Source: JAXGZG01 sp040771825 (GTDB lineage Bacteria > Bacillota > Sulfobacillia > Fermentithermobacillales > Fermentithermobacillaceae). Taken from it: a DNA stretch of 64,000 nucleotides. The position numbers and the translations under genes are program-made. Numbering within the stretch: position 1 is the stretch's first letter; every line of letters starts with the position of its first letter. The stretch covers positions 186,001 through 250,000 of the forward strand of contig JAXGZG010000004.1 in assembly GCA_040771825.1 (NCBI GenBank), in the 5' to 3' direction. The notes under the pieces are model-generated. The model was not told the DNA's origin. It did no database searches and saw only the letters and a list, made by a program, of their open reading frames with translations. This document shows, one piece after another, positions 42,723 through 51,661 of the stretch.

Positions 42723-42916
42723 CTTAGGATCGGAGACATGCTTTTGAGCTCTTCAGCGTTGTTCCCCGTGACCACCACTATGCCGGCCACTTTTGCCGAT
42801 TTCAAAGTGGAGATGGCCGTCTTTATCACGGTGGAGCCCGCCAACTGGAGCATGGGTTTGAACGATTTCATCCTCGAAGACATTCCCGCCGCGACCATGA
42901 CCGCCCCTGTTCTCAT
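42719..42916 (-). CDS. MocA-like nucleotidyltransferase, N-terminal part (frameshifted)
   Basis: 65 residues holding the NTP-binding signature VMVAAGMSSRMKSFKPMLQLAGSTVI and IVVVTGNNAEELK of MobA/MocA enzymes, which transfer CMP or GMP to molybdopterin. It ends prematurely; EELK-KHVSDPKVTCVYNPDYATSD continues in the other frame (41949-42722). Family resemblance places the whole protein with the NTP transferase known from Desulfovibrio aldehyde-oxidoreductase clusters. AAGGAGGGG precedes the ATG at 42916, and a candidate operator lies 27 nt upstream. Confidence 0.82.
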   Translation of the reverse strand: MRTGAVMVAAGMSSRMKSFKPMLQLAGSTVIKTAISTLKSAKVAGIVVVTGNNAEELKSMSPILR

Positions 42917-42942
42917 GATTTTCCCCTCCTTCTATACCGTTA

Positions 42943-42961
42943 GGTTATTCAAAACATAACG
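42943..42961 (-). promoter_or_regulatory. candidate ModE-like operator upstream of the MocA-ModE fusion gene
   Basis: GGTTATTCAAAACATAACG (plus strand) contains the inverted repeat GTTAT-N7-ATAAC. It lies in the 63-nt gap after the ligase gene, 27 nt before the ATG of the fusion. A 15-of-19 match lies before modA. Half sites resemble CGTTAT/ATAACG of ModE boxes, and the adjacent gene encodes a ModE-type DNA-binding domain, so autoregulation is plausible. Confidence 0.5.
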
Positions 42962-42979
42962 CCCCCGTATTCGTAAGCA

Positions 42980-44233
42980 TCATTTTGCCAAAAGTGAGAT
43001 CCCCCTTTTGCCGGTCCCCTGGAAAGGCGGGACCGCTTCAAACGAGACTTCAATGGGCAAATCATCGCCAAGAACCGGCGCCGCGATCCGATGAATCAGA
43101 GCCTCGTCAGCGCTCTCCCCAACATCCACCGCAATGAGCCAGCCCCGGCCTTTCCTCAAGGCCACACGATAATTCCGGACCGACGGTATGGAAAACATGG
43201 CCTCGTCCAAACGGCTGATGCCTACTTCGCTCCATGGCTTGGCGCCGTCAAAGCCCTCCAGCCGCCCCGATACCTTCCCTAACCTGGTGAGAATACCGCC
43301 GCAGGCGCAAGGGGACTCCATCATCCGAGCCAGATCTCCCGTGCGATAGCGGATAAGCGGCATAGCCTCGTTGCGCAAGGTAGTAAGCACCACTTCGCCC
43401 AGCTGGCCGCCTGGGATTTGGGCGCCGCTTACTGGGTCAACGATCTCTATGAGAAAATCCGCATGGCGAAGATGATAGCCTTCTCTGGCCTCGCATTGCA
43501 CTCCGCCGCCGAAGCCGATCTCGGTCATGCCATAGTGGGCATAGACTTGTGTGCGCCAGGAATCTTGGATGTTCCGTATCACGCTCTCGGGCACATAGTC
43601 GGTGCTGAGCAACACCGCTTTTGGCCGCAGGCTATCATCGGTGCGGCACAAGTAGTTAATCTCTGCAGGCACTCCCACAAGGCAATCAGCCTCAGCCGCT
43701 GCCTCAAGTGCAGAAGAAACATCTCTCACATTGCCATGGATAGTGGATGAGACACCGATTCGTGCGAGCCCTCTTTGCAGGAGATCCCCTATACCGTTAG
43801 GCGCCTTAGTCGACATGAGAACAGCCACTCGTTGCCCCTGCTGTACCATGGTGGACATGCCGCAAGCGAAAAAGGCCTCGGTGCGCTCTAAATCCCTGTC
43901 AGTAAAGAACACCCGCTTGCGGCGGCCTGTGCTTCCCGAAGTCGAAAGAGTGGTTACCCGAGATACGTCCCTCTGGGAAACGCACAGGAACGACGTGGGG
44001 CTTCCGCGCAAATCCTCTGCCACAGTAAAAGGGATACGCGAAAGATCCGAAACACACAGGATCCGGCCAACGTCAATCCCGGCCAACCTTCGGCCGTAGA
44101 ACTCTCCGCGGTCTTTGGCATAGCGGATTTGCTCGCGCAGACGTTCCATTTGCCAAGCCAGCAACGAACCGGCCGTGGGATTTCCACAAAGCCCTGTTTC
44201 TTGCATAACCCAGGTCTCTACAGGTGAGATCAA
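42980..44233 (-). CDS. PaaK-like adenylate-forming CoA ligase of the aldehyde oxidoreductase cluster
   Basis: 417 residues, slightly shorter than phenylacetate-CoA ligase. Motifs of the ANL superfamily: TLSTSGSTGRRKRVFFT (P-loop, about 95-112), YAHYGMTEIGFGGG (about 228), IRYRTGDLARM (about 295) and a C-terminal domain whose catalytic Lys region reads GKRGISLLAK. It should adenylate a carboxylic acid, perhaps making a CoA thioester. It resembles the ligase beside the Desulfovibrio vulgaris mop gene (DVU_1553 family, from memory). In the gene train it could activate the acid formed by the aldehyde oxidoreductase, or act in cofactor maturation. TTG start overlaps the methyltransferase stop by 4 nt. 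Confidence 0.85.
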   Translation of the reverse strand: MISPVETWVMQETGLCGNPTAGSLLAWQMERLREQIRYAKDRGEFYGRRLAGIDVGRILCVSDLSRIPFTVAEDLRGSPTSFLCVSQRDVSRVTTLSTSGSTGRRKRVFFTDRDLERTEAFFACGMSTMVQQGQRVAVLMSTKAPNGIGDLLQRGLARIGVSSTIHGNVRDVSSALEAAAEADCLVGVPAEINYLCRTDDSLRPKAVLLSTDYVPESVIRNIQDSWRTQVYAHYGMTEIGFGGGVQCEAREGYHLRHADFLIEIVDPVSGAQIPGGQLGEVVLTTLRNEAMPLIRYRTGDLARMMESPCACGGILTRLGKVSGRLEGFDGAKPWSEVGISRLDEAMFSIPSVRNYRVALRKGRGWLIAVDVGESADEALIHRIAAPVLGDDLPIEVSFEAVPPFQGTGKRGISLLAK

Positions 44234-44865
44234 GAAACCTTCTCCTCTTTCCTTGCGACAATGAGACAGTAGCCAAGCTTAGGGCGACGCGCCGTCCTGG
44301 TGCAGAAGCCGTAACTTCTGCAGACCGCATCAAGGCCGTAAGTCAGGATCATTTGCCCCCATAGGGCTTTCATATGTTCCGTATAGTCCTCAAAGAGCAG
44401 GACTGAGAAACCGCTCCTCTGGAGAGTCCGGTGCAGATCCTTTTGTGAACCCACCCAACCGATCCGTCCCGGAAACGCGCTGCTCTCCCCTAGGCTGTAG
44501 AAATCCGAGATGACAATCTTGCCATTGGGCGCAAGCGCGCGAAATGCTTGAGATAGGACAGTCTCTGGATCTCTCATCTTGGAAAGGCTGCACTCAAAAA
44601 GTAAGCCTTCCATGGAACCATCTTCTAAGGGCAAGCAGTGGGCATCACCAACCATACAGTTAGGTGCGCTGGTGACAAGGTCAACTCCATAAGCCAAAAA
44701 ACCGTACTTGTCGCGAACATGCTGCACTGTGGCCCCTAAACCGCAACCGATATCGGCAAGTTTAGCTTTTGACGAGAACGCGCAATATTGCACCGCCCGG
44801 TCGGTTATTGCAAACCCGCCGGGGCGGCACATCCCGCTGTCGCACAGATTTTGCCCATCTATCAT
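44230..44865 (-). CDS. class I SAM-dependent methyltransferase (TrsM-like)
   Basis: 211 residues with a Rossmann methyltransferase core: motif I LADIGCGLGATVQHV (about 36-50), GVDLVTSAPNC, DAHCLPLEDGSMEGLLFECSLSKM and LAPNGKIVISDFYSLGE. The substrate is unknown. The close pairing with the TrsS-like radical SAM gene (start codon overlaps its stop, ATGA) and with the ligase downstream is the conserved context of the family next to mop in Desulfovibrio (DVU_1556, from memory). Methylation of a small molecule or protein linked to the aldehyde oxidoreductase is possible. Confidence 0.83.
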   Translation of the reverse strand: MIDGQNLCDSGMCRPGGFAITDRAVQYCAFSSKAKLADIGCGLGATVQHVRDKYGFLAYGVDLVTSAPNCMVGDAHCLPLEDGSMEGLLFECSLSKMRDPETVLSQAFRALAPNGKIVISDFYSLGESSAFPGRIGWVGSQKDLHRTLQRSGFSVLLFEDYTEHMKALWGQMILTYGLDAVCRSYGFCTRTARRPKLGYCLIVARKEEKVS

Positions 44866-46166
44866 CTGTCAGGCCACCCTGAAAGATAGTAAGCGCAAAA
44901 CGGTACAAACCTGCCGCGGTCAAACACATGGAGACTGCAGCGTCTGAGCCGCTCCACATCGAGAGTCCCTGCATCCTGAAACGCCATGGCAGTGACCGTA
45001 AATCCATGGGATCTAACTCTGGAGAGAAAGTATCCCATCTCGCCAAGGTCAGAAGCCCCTGAACAACAGCAGGTTTCGGTGTCTTTTGGGCGTCGGCGAT
45101 TCCACCTTCGGGCCACAAAAGCGCGCTTCTGGTCGGCGGTTACGGTTGCGCCACACGCGCAACCTTCGTGGCTCTCGTCGCGCTTTGTTAGAGGGGCAAT
45201 GCCGTCGGGCATTATCACGAAATCCCCGTGAAAACCACACAGGGGGTGGTTGCAGGAAGACGGAAACAGACTCTCTGTGCGGATCATGCCGCCTGTCTGC
45301 CTCTCTATGGCCGTGAGAAGTTCATCCACTGTGTAGCGCATGTGGTCTTTAGGAACCGACGGCGTACGGCCGAAGTAGCTGACAGGCTGAAAGTGTACGC
45401 CCCGCACCGTAGGAGACATGGAAATCCCGTACTCCAGAATCTTCCCTATGTTGTGGGTATTTACCCCCGGTACCAACATGGGAACCAGAGTCACCCCGAC
45501 TTGGTGTTTCCCGCAGTTTTCTATGGCCCGCTCTTTTGTCTCTAGAAGATCCCGGCCGCGAAGTTCTCGGTAGATAGGACCCTCTGTCCCGTCGAACTGC
45601 ATAAACACAAAGGATAAGCCGCAGTCCACGAGTTCTGCCAAAAAACTTTCGTCTTCGGCCAAGCGGATGCCGTTGGTGTTCAGTTGCTCGTAACGGCAAC
45701 CCGCCGCCTTGGCTGCGGCAACAATCTGGGGAAGGTCGTCCCGCACAGTAGGTTCGCCGCCGCTCAATTGCACAAGGGTTTTGCCTGGAACCGCAAGCGC
45801 TCTCAACTGCTCGGTTATGTCATCTAGGGAAGGGTCTTGGGAGTTACCGCTTTGAGCGAAACAGAAACTGCAGGAAAGATTGCACCGGCCGGTAACCTCC
45901 AACAAAGTACAGCAAGTATCCTGCTTATGGTCGGGACACAAGCCGCATCCTGTGGGACAGTTGGGGTTCTCGCCGGCTCCCATCTCGGGCTCACGTCCGA
46001 TCCATTTCCAAAAATCAGTTTGTCCGCGCCAGACAATGCTGGAAAATTTACCGTGCCGGGGGCACTCTTTGACTAAATAGACCTCATTACCGGCCTGCAC
46101 CCAGGTTGCCTCAAGCCGCCGGAGACATATTGGGCAGACGCTTACAGTGTGACGCATGGTGGTCAC
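44862..46166 (-). CDS. radical SAM protein, TrsS-like
   Basis: 434 residues. An N-terminal zinc-ribbon-like segment (CPIC...CPRHG) and CPTGCGLCPDHKQDTCC precede the radical SAM cluster motif CNLSCSFC (about residue 93); LSGGEPTVRDDLP binds SAM. The C-terminal third has more cysteines (CNHPLCGFHG, CACGA, CCCSG), suggesting a second cluster. It matches the family annotated as radical SAM (seleno)protein TrsS, some of which carry selenocysteine; no in-frame TGA exists here, so this is a Cys form. Function unknown. Start GTG overlaps the stop of the small redox gene; an ATG 9 nt later is possible. Confidence 0.85.
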   Translation of the reverse strand: MTTMRHTVSVCPICLRRLEATWVQAGNEVYLVKECPRHGKFSSIVWRGQTDFWKWIGREPEMGAGENPNCPTGCGLCPDHKQDTCCTLLEVTGRCNLSCSFCFAQSGNSQDPSLDDITEQLRALAVPGKTLVQLSGGEPTVRDDLPQIVAAAKAAGCRYEQLNTNGIRLAEDESFLAELVDCGLSFVFMQFDGTEGPIYRELRGRDLLETKERAIENCGKHQVGVTLVPMLVPGVNTHNIGKILEYGISMSPTVRGVHFQPVSYFGRTPSVPKDHMRYTVDELLTAIERQTGGMIRTESLFPSSCNHPLCGFHGDFVIMPDGIAPLTKRDESHEGCACGATVTADQKRAFVARRWNRRRPKDTETCCCSGASDLGEMGYFLSRVRSHGFTVTAMAFQDAGTLDVERLRRCSLHVFDRGRFVPFCAYYLSGWPDR

Positions 46167-46354
46167 TTGTCTTCCAGCTCCATCTCAACTTCGGCCATAC
46201 GGCCCTTGACTAGATCCTCGGGTATGAACACCTGGCCGCACTGGGGACATCTTGGCACGTCTGTGTAGAAGCTGTGGCCGAGATACTTGAAGTAAACCCG
46301 TTTGGGCTCCAGTTCTCGTTTGCATTTCCAGCAAACCATCTTCTTCTCTGCCAT
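46163..46354 (-). CDS. small CxxC zinc-ribbon/redox protein of the Mop-Trs cluster
   Basis: 63 residues. Two CxxC knuckles, CWKC (about 7-10) and CPQCGQVF (about 35-42), probably bind zinc or a rubredoxin-type iron. The end FIPEDLVKGRMAEVEMELEDK is the signature of the DVU_1557-like redox protein family, which is always found in this cluster as far as I know. The ATG at 46354 follows AGGAGG by 6 nt, and the gene sits 1 nt after the stop of the flavoprotein gene and overlaps the radical SAM gene by 4 nt. Could be an electron carrier or a maturation partner. Confidence 0.82.
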   Translation of the reverse strand: MAEKKMVCWKCKRELEPKRVYFKYLGHSFYTDVPRCPQCGQVFIPEDLVKGRMAEVEMELEDK

Positions 46355-46355
46355 A

Positions 46356-48620
46356 CTAGACCTCCTCAATGCTCATCCGGTGGGCGTAGGCATTCTTGAG
46401 TTCGTATCCGTCTCCATCTCTGGGAAGGTAGACTGCCCAGTACGTCATGTTTCCGATCTGCAGATGGCCTACGAAGCAACCAGTGTCAGGATCCAAAACC
46501 TTCTGGCCCGTGGATTCGCAGTGTTCCACAACTTTTTGGATATCTGTCTCCAGTATCAATTGGGAGCCTAACTTGGCCCGCAGGTCGGGCTCCATCATCA
46601 AACCGGATTTTCCCTGTAGTTCAGCCACATTCTCCCCCCAGAATTCCTTCAGCATTTGACGCTTGAGGTCTGTTCGATTCCGTCGCCTCTCGCTGATATT
46701 GGGCGTAGGGCGGCTATCTCTGTTCAACCCAAACACAACATCAAGAATGTGATATACATGTTTCCCCTGAGCTGCGAAGGTATCCCGGCAATTGGCACAG
46801 TAAGTAATATAAGGTTTGTCCCCTGCCGAGATGCGCTTCTGCGCCACGGCGGCGGCGAAACCCGGCGCCGCAATAGAGATCTGCCCCCCGTAACTACAGC
46901 ATCTTGCCAGGGAACCCTCGTCGGGAAGGGACTCCAAATCCAGACCCGCTCTCTCTACCAGAAGCCTCACCGATTGTTGTACCCGAGGTTCTCCTCTGCT
47001 GGCACAAGGGTCAAATACGGAGACACGGTCTCCCCCGGCTTGCAGTTGCGGCTGGATACCGGCCTCTGCCATCAAATCGTACAAAAACACGCTTTGGATC
47101 TCCGGCAAATAGCGATCAATCATGGTCTTACACGTGGGGCAGGCCAGAACCGCTTTGGGCTTGCCAAGGCTAAGCCAGTTATCCCGGATCTTACTCGTAA
47201 CCTCCCCGTGAAGGTTGACATCCCCTGCCCATTCAGCAGGCGCCCCACAGCAGCCGAGCATCAGTGAGGTGTCGGGTGCTTGAGCCAACAGCCAGCGATA
47301 GCTTTCCGCTACGTAAGCAGGATCTGATGCGCCTAGCTGACATCCAGGGAAGAACATGAGGCTGCTCTTGTCATGTCCTCTGGGAAGGCGGGAAAACCCC
47401 GCCTGCTCTCCATTGGCAAAGGCCATATCCCTCAGCCAAAACTCGTGAAATGCCCAAGGCATAGCGCCCTTTCGGTGCATAGCCTGAAGGCTCTTTAAGA
47501 GGAAATCCCCTAGATCGATTCCTTGCGGACATACGTTCTTACAAAGATTGGCGCACTGATTGCATGAAGAAATGAGCCTGGTGCAGACGGTGCCGCTATG
47601 ATCTTGGGTCACGGGGTAGATGGTAACGTAGACCTCTTCCTCGATCCGCTTTGGCATCTTGCCAAAGTAATCCACCATGTCACAATACCGGACGCAGGCA
47701 TCGCAAGCGCATTTGACGCAGCGTGCGGCCTCCTCCATAGCCTCTTGGCGGGTGTAGGCCCGGCCGTCGGCGGGCAAAACAGGTTCGGCGTAGGTCAAGA
47801 GCTCTGGCTGGGGCACAAGCTTGGTACCTGCCTCCGGTACGGGTTCATTCATTGTGCCTGTCTTGATATACCGCTCTATAGAGCTCGCCACCGAAAGCCC
47901 GTCCGCTATGGCCTCCACGCCCTTTCGCCCCGAAAGAGACCCTCCCATGAAAACCCCGGGAGTAGTAGTGGCGAAAGGCCTCTCTTGGTCACGCCTGAGG
48001 TCAAACAGCGTCCCGTTTTCCCCTGTGGCGACATAGATGGCGTCGAAGGGAAGGTCATTGACAGAAATGTCACGTAAGTTTTTGACTTCGCATCCCAAGT
48101 TTAGGGTATAACGCTCGTGAGCAAATTGTTTTTGGAAATCGGCTAGGAATACCTCGGGGGGCATTACCTCCCAGAGGTGCCCGCCAATGCGGTCAGATTT
48201 CTCATAAACCGTGACGTCATACTTCTTCGAGGCTAGGCGCAATGCGCAGGCAAGCCCACTGGGGCCCGCTCCAATTACAGCTATTCTTTTGCCTTTAGAT
48301 GGAAGGTTGTACACGTTGGGAGTCGTCCTGGAAGCATAGGCCATGCTGGCCTTTTCCAAGAGTTGAATCGACACGGCGCCGTCTTTTTGGTTTCTAGGGC
48401 ACGAAGCCTTACAGGGTTCGTGGCACAACTCCGACACAATCCCAGGAAACCCAACGGCGTTGTGGTACGCTCTGAAAGCAGCATTAAAACCGCCTCTCTG
48501 CATCTTGGTGATGAAGTCCCTGATGTCGAGATTGAAGGGACACGCAGCTTGGCAGAAAGGTGGCTCGTCCTGCAGGCAAGTCTTGAGTTTATCCCTGAAT
48601 TCCTCCAAGAACTCGTTCAT
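46356..48620 (-). CDS. FAD-dependent pyridine nucleotide-disulfide-type oxidoreductase with two cluster-binding and CCG domains
   Basis: 754 residues. Order: a GltD-like N-terminal FeS-binding segment (CQAACPFNLD, CHEPCKASCPRN), FAD-binding Rossmann fold (IAVIGAGPSGLACALRLA), ferredoxin-like cysteines CVKCACDACVRYC and CNQCANLCKNVCPQG, then two heterodisulfide-reductase-type CCG domains (GCCGAPAEWAGD...CPTCKTMI and DPCASRG...CCSYGG...CANCRDTF). The second NAD(P)-binding motif is not evident, so the electron partner is uncertain. It likely links electrons from the aldehyde oxidoreductase to NAD(P), ferredoxin or a thiol carrier. It lies 65 nt downstream of the oxidoreductase gene. Confidence 0.87.
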   Translation of the reverse strand: MNEFLEEFRDKLKTCLQDEPPFCQAACPFNLDIRDFITKMQRGGFNAAFRAYHNAVGFPGIVSELCHEPCKASCPRNQKDGAVSIQLLEKASMAYASRTTPNVYNLPSKGKRIAVIGAGPSGLACALRLASKKYDVTVYEKSDRIGGHLWEVMPPEVFLADFQKQFAHERYTLNLGCEVKNLRDISVNDLPFDAIYVATGENGTLFDLRRDQERPFATTTPGVFMGGSLSGRKGVEAIADGLSVASSIERYIKTGTMNEPVPEAGTKLVPQPELLTYAEPVLPADGRAYTRQEAMEEAARCVKCACDACVRYCDMVDYFGKMPKRIEEEVYVTIYPVTQDHSGTVCTRLISSCNQCANLCKNVCPQGIDLGDFLLKSLQAMHRKGAMPWAFHEFWLRDMAFANGEQAGFSRLPRGHDKSSLMFFPGCQLGASDPAYVAESYRWLLAQAPDTSLMLGCCGAPAEWAGDVNLHGEVTSKIRDNWLSLGKPKAVLACPTCKTMIDRYLPEIQSVFLYDLMAEAGIQPQLQAGGDRVSVFDPCASRGEPRVQQSVRLLVERAGLDLESLPDEGSLARCCSYGGQISIAAPGFAAAVAQKRISAGDKPYITYCANCRDTFAAQGKHVYHILDVVFGLNRDSRPTPNISERRRNRTDLKRQMLKEFWGENVAELQGKSGLMMEPDLRAKLGSQLILETDIQKVVEHCESTGQKVLDPDTGCFVGHLQIGNMTYWAVYLPRDGDGYELKNAYAHRMSIEEV

Positions 48621-48685
48621 CTGCAGAAAACTCCTTGGTCTTTGCGGACAACCCGGAGATGAACCCCGGGCTGTCCGCTTTTGGA

Positions 48686-51604
48686 TTAGAAGAACTTGGT
48701 GCTCTTGGCGCTTCCCAAGGGGTTGAAGAAGGCGACACCGCCATACTCCACGGGATTTGCCTTGATATTCTCTAGTTCCTCGTAGAGGTCGGACCCGAGG
48801 AAATACTTCTTAGGCGCGTAGTCTTTGCCGGAAGCCTTGGCTTCAAGCGCAGCCTTGACTTTGGCTGGTGTGGCAGGCAGTTCGTGAATGCGGACTCCTG
48901 CCGCATTGTTGATGGCGTTGATAACTGCCACATGGCCTGAAGACTGGAATCCCTCAGAGGCCCCTGACGACCCGAAGGGACCGAGTTCGTCGGGCCGCTC
49001 GTAAGCGATGACTTCGATATCATCAGGAATGTCCTTAATGTAAGGCACACCGGCTCCAAGCATGTTAGCGTGCTTCTTGACATCGTCATAGTCCTCGCTT
49101 AGGGCAAAGCCGATGCTATGGGAAATGCCGCCGAAAGCCTGGCCCTTGACTGCGTCAATGTTGCCAATCTTGCCCACGTCGTACACGCACGTGAACTTCA
49201 GCACCGTAGTCTTTCCCGTGGCCACGTCGACCTCAACTTCAGCCATATTCAGCACATATGTGTAGGCCGGCGTAGGATCCCCTATGCCTGTGTTGGGATC
49301 TAGGCGGCAGATGCCGGGAAATACTGTGTTCTGATGGGTGCCTTCGTACTTGGTGGGAATCTCTTCGGCCACCATCTCCTCGTAAGTCCGGTAGCTGCCG
49401 TCAGGCTTCCTCATGGCGTCAAGAAGCTTCTCCGCTGCAATGGCTGTGGCCTTGCCGTTCATGAAGTGACTGCGGCTGGCGGCTGACATGCCTGAGTCGG
49501 GGCAATTCAAGGTATCGTTCTGAACCAGGCGGATCTGGTCTGGCTTCACACCTAGAGGCTTCAAGGCTTCTAGGGTGAGCATCAAGGAACCGATATCCCC
49601 ACCCTGACCCAGTTCCTGGTAGGTGTCGTACTTTGCGAACATGCCGCCTGGCAGAATCTCCAGGGCCACAGTCGCGCTGTCGGTGCCGCCTTCGGTGCAG
49701 TTGTATCCTCCCCAAGCAATCCCGACGCCCCTTGGCTTTTCGGGAGTTCCCTGAGCCTTGGCTTCGGCTACTGCCCGCTCGTAATGGGGCCGCATGATCT
49801 CCATCATCTTCTCCATGGGATACTGCCGGAAGGGATAGCTGTTTATGTTGGTGTCGCCCTCTCTGGCGATGTTCCGGTAGCGGAACTCGAATGGGTCGAT
49901 GCCGGCCTTCTCAGCCAACATGTCCATAAGATTCTCTGAGAGTGTGTAGGTCTGGGGTGACCCATAGGCCCTGTAGGCGGTCCCGAAGTTGTGGTTGGTA
50001 TTAGCCACACGGACGAGACCTGCAGCGTTAGGTACCTTGTAAGGGAAGAACGCGAACCGGGCAGGCTTAGTCATCAGATCGTCGCCGCCCCAGGAATATG
50101 CGCCGTGGTCGATTCCGAAGTCGAACTCGGCTGCGGTAATCTTGCCATCCTTGTCGCAGGCGACGCGCCCGTTTGAGTACGCGGGACAACGCTTCCCGGA
50201 GAAGTGCTGGTGCTCTTCATAGGTCATGGAAAGGGCGCAAGGCATCTTGGTCACAACCGCAGCGGCTCCTGCCAAGCACAGGTCTCCGGCGTTAGTCGAC
50301 CAACCGAAGCTGGCGCCTGTGGGGTTCATGGTGACCCGCAGCTTCTCTGCAGGCACACCCAAAGAGTCGCCAATACGGCCCCTGGAAGAGTAGAGACCCT
50401 GGCTCTTGCTCTGGAATGTCAGGTTGTCATCTTCGTCGAAGTACGCCTGAACTGTTGTTCCTTCCACCGAAAGGTGGGGCTCCCGAGAAGCGTAGAAACT
50501 TCCTTCTACGCTATGTGATGAGTCATCGATCAGTTCTGCAACCTTGGGAGCATCCTCTAGACCGACTCCCTTGAGCACAGGTTGCACACAGAATATGTTC
50601 GGGGTGTCCTCGTGGACCCGCATGGCATCAGGCATGACAGCGTCGAGGTAGTTCAGATACTCTGGGAGTCTTTCGATCTCGATTTTGACCTTAGCCGCAG
50701 CTGCCCTGGCGTGCTCTTTTGTGTCGGCCACAGCCAAAGCTACAACGTCACCCCAGCGATAGATCTTGTCTTCGGCCAAGATGGTTCGGCTTGGCCTCAT
50801 TACGGTGGAACGCTCGTGGAACTGTCCTTCGGCCATTACGTTGGAGCCGCCTGCTTCCTTGAGTTCCTTGTGGGTTATGAGCTTCACGACGCCGGGCATC
50901 TTCTCGGCTTCGGACGTGTCAATCTTGAGAATCTTGGCGTGGTGAGCGATCCTGGGCTGACACACAGCCACATGGAGCGTCTCGGCAGGCATTTTCAGTT
51001 CTTGGTCGTCTCCGTAATCGGCAAGGCCGCAAACTTTGGCCAGAGCGGTGGGGCGAACAAGCGGCTTACCGTAGTACTCGTTATCCTCAGGGAGCTGGAA
51101 AGTAATGTCCTCGATCTTGGCTTCTCCTCGAACAACTTTGGCTGCCGCCATGACAGCATCAACTAGTTGCTTGTAGCCTGTGCACCGACAGACGTTGCGA
51201 TGCCGCTGGAACCAGTCTCGCACTTCCTCGCGAGTGGGGTTGTTGTTCTTATGCAGCAAGGCGTAGGCCGAAACGATGAACCCGGGGGTACAGAATCCAC
51301 ACTGCACAGCACCGCAATTCATCCAGGCTACCTGCAAGGGGTGAAGATTCTGAGGAGTGCCGATGCCTTCGATGGTCGTAATCTTGCTGTATTCCTTGAG
51401 AGTCTTCATCTTCCTGACGCAGGAACGAACTACCTCACCATCAAGAATCACTGAGCAGGAACCGCAGACACCTGTGCCGCAACCTATCTTAACCCCGGTG
51501 AGGCCAAGACGACGCAGTACATCCGCTAGTGACTCTCTTTCTGGGTCGCAGTTGAACAAACGGTTCACGCCGTTGATGTTCAACCACATCCTTCTGAGCC
51601 TCAT
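48686..51604 (-). CDS. molybdenum aldehyde oxidoreductase, Mop type (xanthine oxidase family)
   Basis: 972 residues, closely resembling D. gigas/D. vulgaris aldehyde oxidoreductase Mop across its length. N-terminal plant-type [2Fe-2S] domain with CGTGVCGSC (about 38-46), second [2Fe-2S] domain with CGFCTPGF and CRCTGYKQLVDAV, then the Moco domains (YRAYGSPQTY, QELGQGGDIG) and, near the end, PFGSSGASEGFQSSGHV, whose Glu corresponds to the catalytic Glu869 of Mop. It oxidises aldehydes to acids with water as oxygen source. A C-terminal extension of about 50 residues is not in D. gigas Mop. ATG at 51604 follows GGAGG; an ORF start 57 nt upstream is rejected for lack of such a site. Centre of the gene train. 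Confidence 0.93.
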   Translation of the reverse strand: MRLRRMWLNINGVNRLFNCDPERESLADVLRRLGLTGVKIGCGTGVCGSCSVILDGEVVRSCVRKMKTLKEYSKITTIEGIGTPQNLHPLQVAWMNCGAVQCGFCTPGFIVSAYALLHKNNNPTREEVRDWFQRHRNVCRCTGYKQLVDAVMAAAKVVRGEAKIEDITFQLPEDNEYYGKPLVRPTALAKVCGLADYGDDQELKMPAETLHVAVCQPRIAHHAKILKIDTSEAEKMPGVVKLITHKELKEAGGSNVMAEGQFHERSTVMRPSRTILAEDKIYRWGDVVALAVADTKEHARAAAAKVKIEIERLPEYLNYLDAVMPDAMRVHEDTPNIFCVQPVLKGVGLEDAPKVAELIDDSSHSVEGSFYASREPHLSVEGTTVQAYFDEDDNLTFQSKSQGLYSSRGRIGDSLGVPAEKLRVTMNPTGASFGWSTNAGDLCLAGAAAVVTKMPCALSMTYEEHQHFSGKRCPAYSNGRVACDKDGKITAAEFDFGIDHGAYSWGGDDLMTKPARFAFFPYKVPNAAGLVRVANTNHNFGTAYRAYGSPQTYTLSENLMDMLAEKAGIDPFEFRYRNIAREGDTNINSYPFRQYPMEKMMEIMRPHYERAVAEAKAQGTPEKPRGVGIAWGGYNCTEGGTDSATVALEILPGGMFAKYDTYQELGQGGDIGSLMLTLEALKPLGVKPDQIRLVQNDTLNCPDSGMSAASRSHFMNGKATAIAAEKLLDAMRKPDGSYRTYEEMVAEEIPTKYEGTHQNTVFPGICRLDPNTGIGDPTPAYTYVLNMAEVEVDVATGKTTVLKFTCVYDVGKIGNIDAVKGQAFGGISHSIGFALSEDYDDVKKHANMLGAGVPYIKDIPDDIEVIAYERPDELGPFGSSGASEGFQSSGHVAVINAINNAAGVRIHELPATPAKVKAALEAKASGKDYAPKKYFLGSDLYEELENIKANPVEYGGVAFFNPLGSAKSTKFF

Positions 51605-51661
51605 GTGCCACTTCCTCCCTGTCGGCTTGTTTTGGGTGTGAACCATAAAGATTAGGTCCAC

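Noticed and set aside
44862..46166. Selenocysteine in the TrsS-like radical SAM protein
   Set aside because: The frame is intact over 434 codons with cysteines at the likely positions and no internal TGA, so it is a Cys form.
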